DNA of 64,000 nt from Chloroflexota bacterium. Its GTDB lineage: Bacteria; Chloroflexota; Anaerolineae; Anaerolineales; Anaerolineaceae. The notes under the pieces were generated by a model, which was given only the letters and a program-made list of their open reading frames with translations, was not told the DNA's origin and searched no databases. Each line of letters opens with the position of its first letter. Position 1 is the first letter of the stretch. Position numbers and translations under genes: made by a program. Below are positions 33,493 to 44,500 of this stretch, one piece after another. The stretch spans positions 1-64,000 of the forward strand of contig JAAYUC010000006.1 in assembly GCA_012517865.1 (NCBI GenBank), written 5' to 3'.

Positions 33493-34803
33493 TTAATCGG
33501 ATGTTTCCGGCTGCATCGTCACCAAAACCCGGTCAACCCGGCGGCCGTCCATATCCACGACTTCAAATCGGTATTTATCCCAGGTAAATACCTGCCCGAC
33601 TTTGGGGATGCTCCCTAACTGGTTCATCACAAACCCGCTAAGAGTCTGGTATCCCGCGCGGGCTTCGTCGGGGAGTTCATCCAGGTCCAGCAGCTCCTTA
33701 ATTTCATCAACCGGCAGCATTCCATCCAACAGATAGGAGCCATCGGTCCGCTGGACAATTTCCTGGTCCTGGTCTTCCGAATCCAGCGGAATCTCACCCA
33801 CAATTGCTTCCAACACATCATAAAGCGTGACCATGCCCTGCACGCCGCCGTACTCGTCAATCACCAGTGCTTGGTGGGTTCCCGTCGCCCGGAACTGCTC
33901 GAAAACCTTGAGCGCCTGCATATTTTCTGGCACAAACATCGGTTCACGGATGTAATCCGTCAGCCGGAAATTTGGCGCGTGGAGGTCCACTCCAACCAAT
34001 TCTTTGACGTTAACCATTCCCAGGATGTCATCCAGACTGCCCCTCCCTACCGGAATGCGGGAATACTCGCTGTGCGTCAGCGCGTAAATAATCGTGTTCT
34101 GGTCGTCTTCGATGTCAATCCATTCCAAATCGGTTCGCGGGGTCATGAGCGCGTCCACCCGCCTATCCCCCAGGCGGAACACTCCCGAAAACATATCCGA
34201 TTCGGTCTGCTCAATCAGGCCGATATCGCGCCCCTGCTCGATATACACCTTGATTTCATCTTCGGTGATGCTCGGTTCGGACTGGGTATCGATACGCAGC
34301 AGTTTAATGCCAAGGTTGGTTGAAAGGCTTAGCAGCCGCGTGAGCGGACGCAGGACGCGGGTCATCGTCCGGATTCCCGGCGAGAGCCTACAAACCACAT
34401 CTTCCGGTTTGCTCACGGCCAGCCGCTTTGGGATTAATTCCCCCAGCACGATGGAAAAATAAGTGATGACAGCCACCACCAGAATTAATGCGACCGTATC
34501 CGCGGCAGGCGCCAGCCAGTCAATTTTCCGCAGCACCCCCGCCAGGGGTCCTGCCAACATCGCACCGCCGATACCGCCCGCCAGGGTATCAATCATGGTA
34601 ATCATGATTTGTATCGTGGAGAGATACTGTTGGTTTGGGTCCTTCAGCAATTCCAACGCGTCGGCCGCGCCGCGGCTGCCGTCTTCGCTGCGCTGCTGCA
34701 GCCTTGTTTTGCGGGCAGAGACCATCGCGATTTCATACATCGCGAATATGCCGTTAAAGTAAAACAGAATCGCGATGAGGAGGATATTCAAATACAAAGG
34801 CAT
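33493..34803 (-). CDS. CorB/CorC-HlyC family protein (DUF21, CBS pair, transporter-associated domain)
   Basis: The 436-residue protein has an N-terminal DUF21 membrane domain with four hydrophobic helices and the EIAMVSARKTRL and LGELIPKRLA motifs. A CBS pair begins at VDALMTPRTDLEWID and includes DEYGGVQGMVTLYDVLEAIVGEI. A C-terminal CorC_HlyC domain has the DGxxxVDEIxxLL pattern. This is the CNNM/CorB layout linked to Mg2+ export or homeostasis; the 'hemolysin' label of the family is historical. Confidence 0.93.
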   Translation of the reverse strand: MPLYLNILLIAILFYFNGIFAMYEIAMVSARKTRLQQRSEDGSRGAADALELLKDPNQQYLSTIQIMITMIDTLAGGIGGAMLAGPLAGVLRKIDWLAPAADTVALILVVAVITYFSIVLGELIPKRLAVSKPEDVVCRLSPGIRTMTRVLRPLTRLLSLSTNLGIKLLRIDTQSEPSITEDEIKVYIEQGRDIGLIEQTESDMFSGVFRLGDRRVDALMTPRTDLEWIDIEDDQNTIIYALTHSEYSRIPVGRGSLDDILGMVNVKELVGVDLHAPNFRLTDYIREPMFVPENMQALKVFEQFRATGTHQALVIDEYGGVQGMVTLYDVLEAIVGEIPLDSEDQDQEIVQRTDGSYLLDGMLPVDEIKELLDLDELPDEARAGYQTLSGFVMNQLGSIPKVGQVFTWDKYRFEVVDMDGRRVDRVLVTMQPETSD

Positions 34804-34928
34804 GTCAGTTCCTTTCCCCGGGCCGTAAATTGACGCATTTTTTGGAAAGCTTCCGAATCGGGGAAACTGCCGCTATTCTATCAGAATTTCGAGGCACGGC
34901 TGCGCCCGCTGGCGCGCAGCCCGCCGCG

Positions 34929-35678
34929 CTATGTAACCAAATCATCCGGGAGAAAGTCCGTGCGGTTGTGATAAACAAAAAGGTAGCGGGCTTCCTGTAT
35001 TGAAAATCGCGTGACGCCGCAGTTATTCAGCTCTATCTGGTAACCAAGACGATGCTGGTTCGGTTCATCCAAATCCAAATTGAAAATCGCCCGGAAAAAG
35101 CAGGCGAAAAAACCGCCGTGCGTAATCACGCCAACGCGGTCTTCAGTGTTGCCGTGCCTGGAAAACAGCAAATCCAACATTCGCAGCGCCCGCGGGATGC
35201 GCGCCGCCCGTTCTTCCCGTCCACCCGGCCACCAGCCCTCAGCAGGGATAGGTTCGAGCAGGGTGAGGTTTGGATAATGCTGCCGCAGGTATTCGGGGGT
35301 TAGTCCGTGTTCAATGCGGATACTGCTTACTCCATCGACGACTTCTTCATAATAAATCCCACCGACTTCATGTAAATCCGGCACGCCGAAGAGTGGAATT
35401 CCCAGTCTCTGGGAAATGACCGTGCCGGTCTGAACGGCGCGTTCCATTAAGCTGCAGTAAAGGTGCGTCAGACCGTGCTCAGCGCGGTTCTGAAATCCTT
35501 TGCGGCTGATTGGGGCTTTGGCAGCCCCCCGTGCAAAAAAATCGGCTGCCAGGGCGGCCTGCTGAAATCCAATGTCCGTAAGCCGGGGGTCCGAGCGGCG
35601 GCTGCCTAAATCGTAATCTTGTTCCCCATAGAGCGCGTTATTCTCTGATTGTCCGTGCCGGATAAAGTAAAGTTCCAT
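34929..35678 (-). CDS. Histidine phosphatase (phosphoglycerate-mutase-like)
   Basis: The 249-residue protein starts MELYFIRHGQSENN with the phospho-acceptor His in RHG. It keeps the second Arg/Glu region (YCSLMERAVQT) and the second catalytic His in GVITHGGFF. Members are cofactor-independent phosphatases or mutases with varied substrates; the specific one is not clear. It is a single gene on the minus strand. Confidence 0.88.
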   Translation of the reverse strand: MELYFIRHGQSENNALYGEQDYDLGSRRSDPRLTDIGFQQAALAADFFARGAAKAPISRKGFQNRAEHGLTHLYCSLMERAVQTGTVISQRLGIPLFGVPDLHEVGGIYYEEVVDGVSSIRIEHGLTPEYLRQHYPNLTLLEPIPAEGWWPGGREERAARIPRALRMLDLLFSRHGNTEDRVGVITHGGFFACFFRAIFNLDLDEPNQHRLGYQIELNNCGVTRFSIQEARYLFVYHNRTDFLPDDLVT

Positions 35679-35851
35679 ATCCCTTCCCGTTCTCGTGTTT
35701 CCCCAACATTATCACACATTTCCAGGCGATCCCAGTGGATTAATCAGATTGGCATTTTTGAATGCGGATTAGACTGGCGCCGCGAGTCAATCATTGATGC
35801 AAAATCCACTCATGCTGCGTTTTTAGGCGCGTGTATTTTCTTTGCGGCAAG

Positions 35852-35860
35852 TGGTATAAT
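35852..35860 (+). promoter_or_regulatory. Extended -10 promoter of prfA
   Basis: TGG then TATAAT (35855-35860) is an extended -10 element 15 nt before ATG 35876. The transcript would have a leader of about 8 nt without an SD. Confidence 0.6.
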
Positions 35861-35875
35861 CTTGCGGCGATTAAA

Positions 35876-36958
35876 ATGGAAACACAACTGGAAGATAAAC
35901 TCAAAAACATTCTCGAGCACTTTGATGAGCTCGAACAAAAACTCGCGGAAGCCGGCACGGATTACCAACTGGTAGCGGAACTTTCCAAGGAACGCGCCGA
36001 GCTTGAACCTGTCGTGAATCTGGCCAAGCAGTACCAAACCGCCCAGACCCAACTGGAGGAGACCAAAGCTCTTTTAGAAATGGCGGACGAAGAAATGCGC
36101 GAAATGGCAGAGCTGGAAATGCAGCAGCTCTCCGAGAAAATGGACGCGCTGCAGACAGAGCTGCGCTCCCTTCTGGTGCCAAAAGACCCGCGCGACAACC
36201 GCAATGTCATCGTTGAAATTCGCGCCGGCACTGGCGGCGATGAAGCCGCGCTCTTTGCCGCCGACCTGCTGCGAATGTACCTGCGGTACGCCGACCTGCA
36301 CCACTACAAAACCGAAATTCTGTCAGCCAATGAAATTGGAATCGGCGGATACAAAGAAGTGACCTTCTCGGTCAAAGGCAAAGGCGCATATTCCCGCCTG
36401 AAATTTGAATCCGGCGTGCACCGCGTCCAGCGCGTACCCGAAACTGAATCGCAGGGACGCATTCATACCTCCACAGTCACCGTCGCTGTTCTGGCAGAAG
36501 TGGAAGATGTGGAAATTGATATTCCGGAATCTGATATTCAGGTGGATGTTTACCGCTCCGCCGGCGCTGGCGGTCAGAACGTCCAGAAGAACATGACCGC
36601 GGTGCGCATCACCCACCTGCCGACAGGCATCGTGGTAGCCTGCCAGGACGAGCGCTCGCAGCTGCAAAACCGCCTGCGCGCGATGAGCGTCCTGCGCGCC
36701 CGCCTGTACGAAATTGAGCAGCAGAAGCGCCAGTCCGAGCTGGATGCAACCCGCCGGTCTCAAATCGGAACCGGTGAGCGCAGTGAAAAAATCCGCACCT
36801 ACAACTACCCGCAGTCCCGCGTGACGGACCACAGGATTAACCTGTCATCGTTTAACCTGGCAGGCGTGATGAACGGCACGGAACTGGATACTTTCATTGA
36901 TGAGCTGCAGGTCGCCGATGAGGCTGACCGTCTGGCGAACTATGAAACTTCCGACTGA
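35876..36958 (+). CDS. prfA: Peptide chain release factor 1
   Basis: The 360-residue protein recognises UAA/UAG stop codons and triggers peptide release. The catalytic GGQ loop is in [10 protein letters not shown], preceded by the stop-codon reading region with [20 protein letters not shown]. Length is standard for RF1. ATG 35876 was chosen because TATAAT lies just upstream and RF1 proteins start close to this point; a GTG at 35831 precedes the promoter. It is the first gene of a prfA-prmC-tsaC operon, and PrmC methylates the Gln of the GGQ loop. Confidence 0.96.
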   Translation: METQLEDKLKNILEHFDELEQKLAEAGTDYQLVAELSKERAELEPVVNLAKQYQTAQTQLEETKALLEMADEEMREMAELEMQQLSEKMDALQTELRSLLVPKDPRDNRNVIVEIRAGTGGDEAALFAADLLRMYLRYADLHHYKTEILSANEIGIGGYKEVTFSVKGKGAYSRLKFESGVHRVQRVPETESQGRIHTSTVTVAVLAEVEDVEIDIPESDIQVDVYRSAGAGGQNVQKNMTAVRITHLPTGIVVACQDERSQLQNRLRAMSVLRARLYEIEQQKRQSELDATRRSQIGTGERSEKIRTYNYPQSRVTDHRINLSSFNLAGVMNGTELDTFIDELQVADEADRLANYETSD

Positions 36959-37799
36959 CGCCAATCTGGCGGAACTACAGCAGGCAGTTTTAAAGCAGAT
37001 TTCCCCCGAGATTACGGACACCCAGGCCAGCCTCCTGGTTCTGCTCGCTCACGTGCTGCAAACGCCAAAAACCTGGGTTTTAGCCCATCCCGAAGCTCAT
37101 CTGAACGCTGAACAGGCCGGCCTCTTTATCCAGCTGGCACAGCGCTTCGCGCACGGCGAGCCGCTGGCTTACCTGACAGGCTGCCAGGAATTTTTTGGCC
37201 TCAAGTTTTTCGTCTCTCCCGCCGTGCTGATACCGCGCCCTGAAACTGAACTGCTGGTGGAAGAAGCGCTTGACTGGCTGCAGGGAAAGCCCGGCTCACT
37301 TCAGGCGCTGGATGTCGGCACAGGTTCGGGCTGCATCGCGATTACCCTCGCCAAATTGGTGCCGAACCTCAATGTGACAGCTGTGGATAGTTCCGCGGAG
37401 GCTTTGACCGTCGCCTCCGCCAACGCCCGGCAGCACCAGGTTTCTGAACGCGTCACTTTCCTGCAGGCAGATTTAATTCCTGAAGCTCTGCCCCGCTTCG
37501 ACTTGATTTGCGCCAACCTGCCCTACATCCCCACCGGCAAGCTCTCAGCGGTCAACAGCCGCGCCTACGAGCCCAGCGAAGCGTTGGACGGCGGAGCGGA
37601 CGGCCTGCGTCTGCTGCGCCGCTTTTTCGAGCAGATCCCTCAGCATGTGTGCCCGCGCGGCCTGGTACTGGCCGAGACGGAAGCAGGCCTGGGACCGGCA
37701 ACGCTTGCCCTCGCGCGGGAAAGCCTGCCGGACGCGCAAATTGACCTGTTGCAAGACCTTAACCAGCGCGACCGGTTGGTTCGGATACAATTACTGTAA
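36942..37799 (+). CDS. prmC: Release factor glutamine methyltransferase
   Basis: The 285-residue enzyme methylates the GGQ glutamine of release factors. SAM motif I is [13 protein letters not shown], and the N-terminal helical domain includes [13 protein letters not shown] and [14 protein letters not shown], which are diagnostic. The catalytic motif reads NLPY instead of the usual NPPY. ATG 36942 overlaps the prfA end by 17 nt; an upstream in-frame start at 36897 lies further inside prfA. Confidence 0.94.
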   Translation: MKLPTDANLAELQQAVLKQISPEITDTQASLLVLLAHVLQTPKTWVLAHPEAHLNAEQAGLFIQLAQRFAHGEPLAYLTGCQEFFGLKFFVSPAVLIPRPETELLVEEALDWLQGKPGSLQALDVGTGSGCIAITLAKLVPNLNVTAVDSSAEALTVASANARQHQVSERVTFLQADLIPEALPRFDLICANLPYIPTGKLSAVNSRAYEPSEALDGGADGLRLLRRFFEQIPQHVCPRGLVLAETEAGLGPATLALARESLPDAQIDLLQDLNQRDRLVRIQLL

Positions 37800-37802
37800 C
37801 GT

Positions 37803-38435
37803 ATGGACGCAATATCTACGCGCATTATTACCACGGAGGACCCCGGCTCGCTTGACCTGGCGCTGCAGGTTTTGCGGTCCGGCCGGCTGGTTGTTTTCCC
37901 GACCGATACCCTGTACGGACTGGGCTGCGACCCCTACAACGCTGCCGCGCTGGCGTCCATTTACGCAGCCAAGAACAGACCGGCGCTAAAGGCTTTACCC
38001 GTATTGATTGGCGAGCCTGACCAACTGCACAGTCTGGTGAAACATGTGCCGCCCAAAGCCGCGCGGCTGATTGCGCGCTATTGGCCTGGGCCGCTGACGC
38101 TCGTTCTGCCCAAGAATCCGCTTCTGCCGCAGGAACTCACGCCCTACCCCGGGTTGGCCGTGCGCCTGCCGGACCAGCCCTTCGCGCGCGCGCTGCTGCG
38201 CGCGGCCGGTCCCCTGGCGGTTACCTCAGCGAACATCTCCGACCGGGAAAATCCGCAGGATGCGCAAGAAGTGCGCGCGCAGTTGGAAGGCAGAGTAGAC
38301 TTAATCCTGGACGGCGGTAGACTGCGCGGCGGCACAGGTTCCACGATTATTGACTGCCTTGGCAGCCAGCCAAAGCTCCTGCGGGAAGGCCCTGTGCCAT
38401 TTGAAGAAATTTTGGATTGCTGGTCAGGCGCCTGA
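37803..38435 (+). CDS. tsaC: Threonylcarbamoyl-AMP synthase (Sua5/YrdC)
   Basis: The 210-residue YrdC-domain protein makes threonylcarbamoyl-AMP from Thr, bicarbonate and ATP, the first step of t6A37 formation in tRNA. Marks are VFPTDTLYGLGCDPYN, KNRPALKALPVLI, PGPLTLVLP and VTSANISD. It lacks the C-terminal Sua5 domain, so it is the short form. Three bases separate it from prmC. The partner tsaD is at 48358-49392. Confidence 0.95.
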   Translation: MDAISTRIITTEDPGSLDLALQVLRSGRLVVFPTDTLYGLGCDPYNAAALASIYAAKNRPALKALPVLIGEPDQLHSLVKHVPPKAARLIARYWPGPLTLVLPKNPLLPQELTPYPGLAVRLPDQPFARALLRAAGPLAVTSANISDRENPQDAQEVRAQLEGRVDLILDGGRLRGGTGSTIIDCLGSQPKLLREGPVPFEEILDCWSGA

Positions 38436-38494
38436 CTCGCGGCTTTTATGGATATCAGCTGACCGGAAAAACGCTGCAGGAACAATGAAGACAA

Positions 38495-38523
38495 AAAGAG
38501 GCTGCCTTTCAGGCAGCCTCTTT
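38495..38523. terminator. Strong bidirectional terminator
   Basis: AAAGAGGCTGCCT/AGGCAGCCTCTTT makes a 13-bp perfect stem with loop TTC. It separates tsaC from the convergent DUF4349 gene. Confidence 0.9.
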
Positions 38524-38546
38524 CGGGTATTAGCGGGGAAGAAAGA

Positions 38547-39461
38547 TTATTCTTTTTTCTCGGCCGCCGCTTTACGCGCGGCCTTGCGCTTCTTGGACCC
38601 TCTCACAATCAGGAAAATGATTAACCCGATGGGCAGAAGGAAGGGCACCCAGGTAATTGCAAACCAAATCAGGCCTGTTCCAACCTTCTGGGCGGTGCGG
38701 ATAAGGGCCTGCACAGCCTTCTTCGCTTCGCCGGAGGGCTTCCATGGGCCAACCTGAATGGGCTGGAGCGATGCCTCTGCGACAAATTCCACACTGATGG
38801 ACGAGAGTGAGGAAGATTCCTCGAGGTACTTGATGTGGCCTTTCAGAACCTCAATCTCGCTGCGGATGTTGGTCAGCTCGCGGAAGATATCCAGCGTGTA
38901 CTGCAAATCTGTGGCGCTTTCCAGCAGTTTCACCAGCTGCTGTTCGGCCGCTTCCAGATTGCGCAGGCGGGACTGCGAATCCACATAATCCGACGTGACA
39001 TCCTGCCCATTGACGCTTTCAGAAAGCACGCCGCTCTTGGGGTCTGCCGCCAAATCGCGGATATTTTGCATGGCTTCGTCCAGGCGCTCGGATGGAACGC
39101 GAATGGTGATGGAGGTTTGCGCGTATTCCTTGCCGCTGCTGTCCACGGAATTCCATTGATTGGAGCTGACAACATATCCGTCCATGCCCTCCGCCATGCT
39201 CATGACAGACCGCATGGCAGCGGCCGGGTCCGCGACCGATACGCGCATGTAGGCCTGTTTGATAACCAGGCGTTCAACCGCTTCCCGTGCGGATTGCTCA
39301 CCCACGCTGCCCGCGGTTTGGTTCATGTACGCGTCCTTGCTTTCCTCAACAGCAGGCGCAACCGCTGCAGGTCCCTCGGCTGCTTGCTGAGAAGAACGGC
39401 TGGCGCAGGCGCTGAGCGCGAAGATAAGGAAAACACTAAGGATAATCCAACGCTTCTTCAT
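38547..39461 (-). CDS. DUF4349 lipoprotein
   Basis: The 304-residue protein has a signal peptide with lipobox ALSAC, then the DUF4349 body with TSITIRVPSERLDEAM and a long coiled coil (SRLRNLEAAEQQLVKLLE through EIEVLKGHIKYLEE). One C-terminal membrane helix (about 270-292) is followed by a Lys/Arg-rich tail. Both a lipid anchor and a helix would tether it to the cytoplasmic membrane. The function of the family is unknown. AGGAG lies 8-9 nt before ATG 39461; the in-frame extension to 39656 runs into the neighbouring gene. Confidence 0.88.
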   Translation of the reverse strand: MKKRWIILSVFLIFALSACASRSSQQAAEGPAAVAPAVEESKDAYMNQTAGSVGEQSAREAVERLVIKQAYMRVSVADPAAAMRSVMSMAEGMDGYVVSSNQWNSVDSSGKEYAQTSITIRVPSERLDEAMQNIRDLAADPKSGVLSESVNGQDVTSDYVDSQSRLRNLEAAEQQLVKLLESATDLQYTLDIFRELTNIRSEIEVLKGHIKYLEESSSLSSISVEFVAEASLQPIQVGPWKPSGEAKKAVQALIRTAQKVGTGLIWFAITWVPFLLPIGLIIFLIVRGSKKRKAARKAAAEKKE

Positions 39462-39534
39462 TTCTAGTCTCCTGTTAGTAACAAACTCTACACTAAAGAC
39501 GCATGACGCGCGAAAATGTTCCAGGGTACGGCTG

Positions 39535-40260
39535 TCAGACGCCCTCAGCCAGGCGGTAGGCATGCCTGGAAGGGATGCCAAGCGCGAGGATGCGCTCCTG
39601 GACCGGGCGGAAGTCGTAAGAGACGCGGTGGTAACTCCAGATTTGCTCATCATCATCCCAAATGACGTAAGAAGCGCGCGGGTCGCGGTCGCGCGGCTGT
39701 CCGACCGAGCCGGGGTTGAGCAAAAACCGCTTTTCTGAACGCCACATATCGCCGGAAGATGGAAGCAGGATGCCCGGCTGACCGGAATTTCCGTCGATAA
39801 AAATCACAGGGATGTGAGAATGACCAATCAGGCAGACCTGGGAATCAAAAGCCAAAAAGTTTTCTTTAGCTGTTCTGGCGTTCATCACATATTCCCAGAT
39901 GGGATTGCGCGGGCTGCCGTGGGCAAGTGTGATGCCGTCTTCAATTCGCAGCACATCAAGCAGTTCCAAAAATTCGCGCGATTCCTGGTTCAGCAGGCGT
40001 TCCTGGATTCTGATAGCTGCGCTGGCTTCGTGATTGAAAGCTTCCAGCTCAATAAACCCCATCACCGCCGCGTCGTGATTGCCGAGGATGCATACCATCT
40101 CCGGCAGGTCTTTCAGTATCTGAATGCACTCGTTGGGGTCCGGCCCATAACCAACCACATCCCCAAGGCACCAAACACGTTCAAACGAACCGGCATCCGC
40201 GATGACAGCCTTTAGCGCGTCAGCGTTGGAGTGAACGTCCGAAATGACCAGAGTGCGCAT
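39535..40260 (-). CDS. Metallophosphoesterase (YfcE/MJ0936-like)
   Basis: The 241-residue protein has the calcineurin-like motifs ISDVHSN, CLGDVVGYGP, LGNHD, LAHGSPR and GHSHIP, which bind two metal ions. Relatives are small phosphodiesterases with broad activity. It starts 4 nt after the end of the DUF3048 gene and so lies in an operon with it. Confidence 0.92.
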   Translation of the reverse strand: MRTLVISDVHSNADALKAVIADAGSFERVWCLGDVVGYGPDPNECIQILKDLPEMVCILGNHDAAVMGFIELEAFNHEASAAIRIQERLLNQESREFLELLDVLRIEDGITLAHGSPRNPIWEYVMNARTAKENFLAFDSQVCLIGHSHIPVIFIDGNSGQPGILLPSSGDMWRSEKRFLLNPGSVGQPRDRDPRASYVIWDDDEQIWSYHRVSYDFRPVQERILALGIPSRHAYRLAEGV

Positions 40261-40264
40261 CTTG

Positions 40265-41458
40265 CTAAGGCATCCGGAAGGTGAAGAACCATTCGGAATC
40301 TGTGACTTCCAGGGTGGTATTGGAGCCCACCAGATTTATCCAGGTGTTGCCCGGTTTAAGCGGAAATAGATTTCCCTGCGCGTCAAAAAATTGGATGGGC
40401 TTCTCCTGGTTGGTAGCCTTCCAGGTGACTTCGTAAGCCTTGCCGTCGCGAAACACCACCGCTGGCATGCCGCCAGTGTTATCCCACACTGCGATATCGT
40501 GCAAGACGCTGCTGTATTCTGTGTAGGTGGCATAGGCCATGATGACATTTGAGAATGCCAGCTGCTGGTTGTTCAGTCGGTCCACTAAAGGAATCATCTG
40601 CTCGTAGTTATCAGCGTTCTCAATCCAGCGCAGGTATTTTCCGCTGGTCTCATCATAAACCCAGTCGCCTTTATCCAAAAAGTTGTAAAACAGGGTGGCT
40701 TTTTCCGCGTTTTTTCCGCCGGCCGGCAGTTTTGTGTCAAACAGCATGCCGGTCAGGTCGGGTTTGCTTTGGGTGACACCGCGTGCTTCCATTTGCGCGG
40801 TGATATCAGCCGAGTTGGCAAAGACCCCCACAACGGTGTAATCATCCCGGCATAAACCCGGGCAGTTTCCTTCAGTCAGAATGCGGTTCCCTAACAAGTC
40901 ATAAATTCTTGGCAGCACGTTTTCCTGGTTCGCCCCGCTGAATGCCAGCACAGCCTGGTACATGCGCGCCAGTTCAGGGTCAACTAATCTGCCGGACCGG
41001 ACAGGACCAATTTTTTCGCCGTCCTGTCCGTAATACAGCGCGGCAAAGCGGTTGGAGCCCTCGCCAATGTAGTATTCCCAGACGATATCCGCGTACGAAA
41101 GCCCGGCATGCGGCCGGCCCACGGCTGGGTAATTGGCAACCTTGACTATCACCGGCCGGCGGTTGAGCAAGTTGGGATTTTCGACCTGCAGGCCGGTTAA
41201 TGGGTTGACATCCGCCGGGAAGTTATCCGGCCCAATTGAAGTCACCAGGGTCGGGGTCGGGGTGGGTGTGTTGGTAGCCGTGGGAGTTGGGGTTTCCGTG
41301 GGAGGAGGCAGGGTTGGCGCCATGGCGGTCAGCGTCTGTACGACGGCCGTCTCTTCCATGTCCGAAAGCTCGCGTGGGGTGTTCTGCGCGCAGCCGGTCA
41401 TGAGCAGCAGAAGCGCCGCCAGCAGCATACCAAAAAAGGAAATACGCTTATTTTTCAC
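40265..41458 (-). CDS. DUF3048 lipoprotein (YerB-like)
   Basis: The 397-residue protein starts with GTG. Its lipoprotein signal ends LLMTGC, then comes a Pro/Thr linker made of TPTPT-type repeats to about residue 72. The DUF3048 body starts at NPLTGLQVENPNLLNRRPVIVKVAN and includes GPVRSGRLVDPELARMY. B. subtilis YerB is a homologue of unsettled role. AAGGTGA precedes the GTG. It heads a short operon with the phosphoesterase. Confidence 0.9.
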   Translation of the reverse strand: MKNKRISFFGMLLAALLLLMTGCAQNTPRELSDMEETAVVQTLTAMAPTLPPPTETPTPTATNTPTPTPTLVTSIGPDNFPADVNPLTGLQVENPNLLNRRPVIVKVANYPAVGRPHAGLSYADIVWEYYIGEGSNRFAALYYGQDGEKIGPVRSGRLVDPELARMYQAVLAFSGANQENVLPRIYDLLGNRILTEGNCPGLCRDDYTVVGVFANSADITAQMEARGVTQSKPDLTGMLFDTKLPAGGKNAEKATLFYNFLDKGDWVYDETSGKYLRWIENADNYEQMIPLVDRLNNQQLAFSNVIMAYATYTEYSSVLHDIAVWDNTGGMPAVVFRDGKAYEVTWKATNQEKPIQFFDAQGNLFPLKPGNTWINLVGSNTTLEVTDSEWFFTFRMP

Positions 41459-41553
41459 GGGTCACCTTCTTTCGCCAGACAATTGTAACCCAGGAAGCAC
41501 CTGCCTGTCGGATTTGTACGCTGATGCCAGCTAATGAGCCAGGCTGGTAAAGC

Positions 41554-44500
41554 CTATCCAAGCAGCTGGTCCACCCTGTTCACGCCGATGTTGAAGTATT
41601 TGGCTTGAGGGTGGTGCAAAATGACCGCCGCTGTGGATTGTTCCGGCACAAGCTGAAAAGCTGATGTGAGCTGCATTCCCAGAGCTTCTTCCGCCGGCAG
41701 GAGTCTGAACACTTTTGCGTGGTCGGAAAGTTCGGGAATAGCCGGGTAGCCCCAGGAGTAACGCAGTCCCTGATTCTCTTTCAGTCCCAGTTCCCGGCGG
41801 ATATGCGCGTGCAGATAATCCGCCGCGGCTTCTGCCATCTGAACCGCCAGCCCATGGGTGAAGTATGCCTCGGAATAGGCCTGGGCAGCCTCAAGCCCGG
41901 CAAAACGCCGCGCGGCGGCCTCCCCGACGGTGACGACCTGAAAGGCAACCACATCAAAGCGCTCGGAACCCACTGGCAAAAAGTAATCCGCCAGGCAGAG
42001 TTCCTCACCGCCAACCTGACGCGGAAACTCGAAGCGCTCCAGTTCTTTTGGCTGTGCGTCCTGCAGGGTGAGCGGGTCATAAATCACCAGGGCGTCGCCG
42101 TCCGCCAGGGCGGGCCAGTAACCATAAACGCCCTGAGGTTTCAGCCAGCCTTCCTTTACCGCGCTGCGCAGCATTTCCGCGCGGCGTGCATCAAATTCAG
42201 CTTGCAGGCGTTTCCATTCCGCTCCGTGGGCGTTTTTCGCCCCCCACGAAAGTCGGTACAGTTCATTCAAATTCAGGTGCTGGGCCACAAGCTGCAGCGG
42301 CATGGATTTTACAACCCTCACGCCCCACTGCGACACCTGCGGAATTACCTCGGCAGGAGCAACGGAGCGATTGGCGCCGCGGGTGGTGGCGCGCTCGGGC
42401 CTGGTTTGCGCGGCCGCGAATTCATGCTCAGCTTTTCGCTTTAAATCTTCCAGCAAGGCCTGCCGGCGGTCAGAGTCTGTCAGGGCATCCATCACAGCCA
42501 GCCCTTCGAAAGCATCCTTGCAGTAGAACACTCCCGGCGCGTAATACTCGCCGTCCTCGCACTTAAAAATGCGCCAGCCAAAGCGCGGGTTAATCGCCGC
42601 GCCGCCAATCAGCACTGGAATGTTCAGCTTTCTGCGGTGCAATTCGTTCACAATCAAAGGCATTTGCTTGCTGGTGGAAACAAGCAGAGCGCTGAGGCCA
42701 ATAGCAGTGGCCTGGTTTTCCAGCGCGGCCTGGATTATGGTTTCGGCGGGCACTTGTTTGCCCAGGTCAACGACCTCAAAGCCGTTGTTAGAGACAATGG
42801 TCTTGACCAGATTCTTGCCAATATCGTGGACGTCGCCGTAAACCGTGGCCAGCACCAGCTTGCCTTTACTTTCGCCTGATTTCTTTTCCAGGTAGTTTTC
42901 CAAATGCGCCACGGCCTTTTTCATCACTTCCGCCGACTGCAGCACAAAAGGCAAAATCAATTCTCCGGCGCCAAAACGGTCGCCAACCTCTTTCATTGCC
43001 GGTAAAAGCACTTGATTCAGGATTTCCACAGCGGTCTGGCTTTTGGGCACGTCCGGTTTTTCCGCGAGGACAGCCTCAATATCCTCTTCGACGCCCACCT
43101 TCAGGCGGCGGATAATGCGCTGCGTCAGGCGCTCGGACGGCGTCAGACCTTCGAGGGGGGAGCTTTTTTCTTTGCTCTCGGCAGCGGCTTCGGGATTCGC
43201 GTCAAAATATGCGATTAAATCGGCCAGCGCGTTTTCGTGGCGGTTGAAAATCAATGCCTCTGCCAGTTCGCGCTCATGCGGTGGAATTTCGCCGTAGGGA
43301 CGAATCTGTGCCGGGTTGACAATCGCCATGTCCAGGCCGGCCTGGATAGCATGATGCAGAAACACGCTGTTCAATACTTTCCGGGACGCTGGAGAGAGCC
43401 CGAACGAGACATTGCTGACCCCCAAAGAGGTGTGCACGCCCGGCAGTGCCTGCTTTATCAACGTCAGCCCTCTCAGGGTCTCTATGGCGGACTGTCGATA
43501 AATTTCTTCGCCAGTCGCCAGGGTGAAAGTCAGGTCATCAAAGACCAGGTCCTGGGCTTTCAGGCCGCATTCCCGCACAGCCAGGTCGTAAATCCTCTTA
43601 GCGACTTCCAGCTTACGTTCGGCTGTCTTTGCCATGCCCTGCTCGTCAATGGTCAGGGCGAGCACCGCGGCGCTGTACTTTTTTGCCAGGGCGAATATGC
43701 GCCTGGGCTTTACGGTGCCGGCCTCCAGATTGGTGGAGTTTATCAAGCAGCGCCCGGGAGCGGTGCGCAGCGCGGCTTCAGCCACATCCGGTTCGGTGGT
43801 ATCTATGATGAGCGGCACGGGCGTTTCAAGTGAAAGGCGTTTGACCAGTTTTTCCATCAACCGAGCTTCGTCACTGCGTTCCGTGACAGCAACGCTCACA
43901 TCAAGGCCGTGCGCGCCTGTCTCCAGCTGCTCCCGCGCAATTTGCAGCATCCCGTCGTAATCCTCTGCCAGTAAAAGCTTTTTGAAAGCGCGTGAGCCCT
44001 GCGCGTTCAGGCGCTCTCCAATCAGGAAGGGCACAGGCTCCTGTTCGATGGGTACCGCCTGGACCGGCGATGCCAACAGCGCTTCCGGTTCGCGCACCGG
44101 CAGCTGCGGCACCTGAGTGGGGATTTTTTCCACCAGCTTGCGGATGTGTTCAGGACGGGTACCGCAGCATCCGCCCACCACCCGCACGCCGTATTCCCGC
44201 ACGTACTCCGCCAGCTTCGCCGCGAAAGGTTCCGGCTGTTGGGGATAAACAGCCTCGCCGTTCACATTCATTGGCAGCCCCGCGTTCGGGATGCAGGAAA
44301 TTGGAAGCGTGGCGTGTTCACTCAGGTACTGCACCGAAGCGCGCATGTGTTCCGGTCCCGTGGAACAATTCAGGCCAATCACATTCACGCCCATGCCTTC
44401 CAAAATTGCCAGCGCGGCCGTGATATCCGTGCCAAGCAGCATTTTGCCGTTCACATCCAGGGTCACCTGCGCCTGAATTGGCAGGATGACGCCGGCCTCT

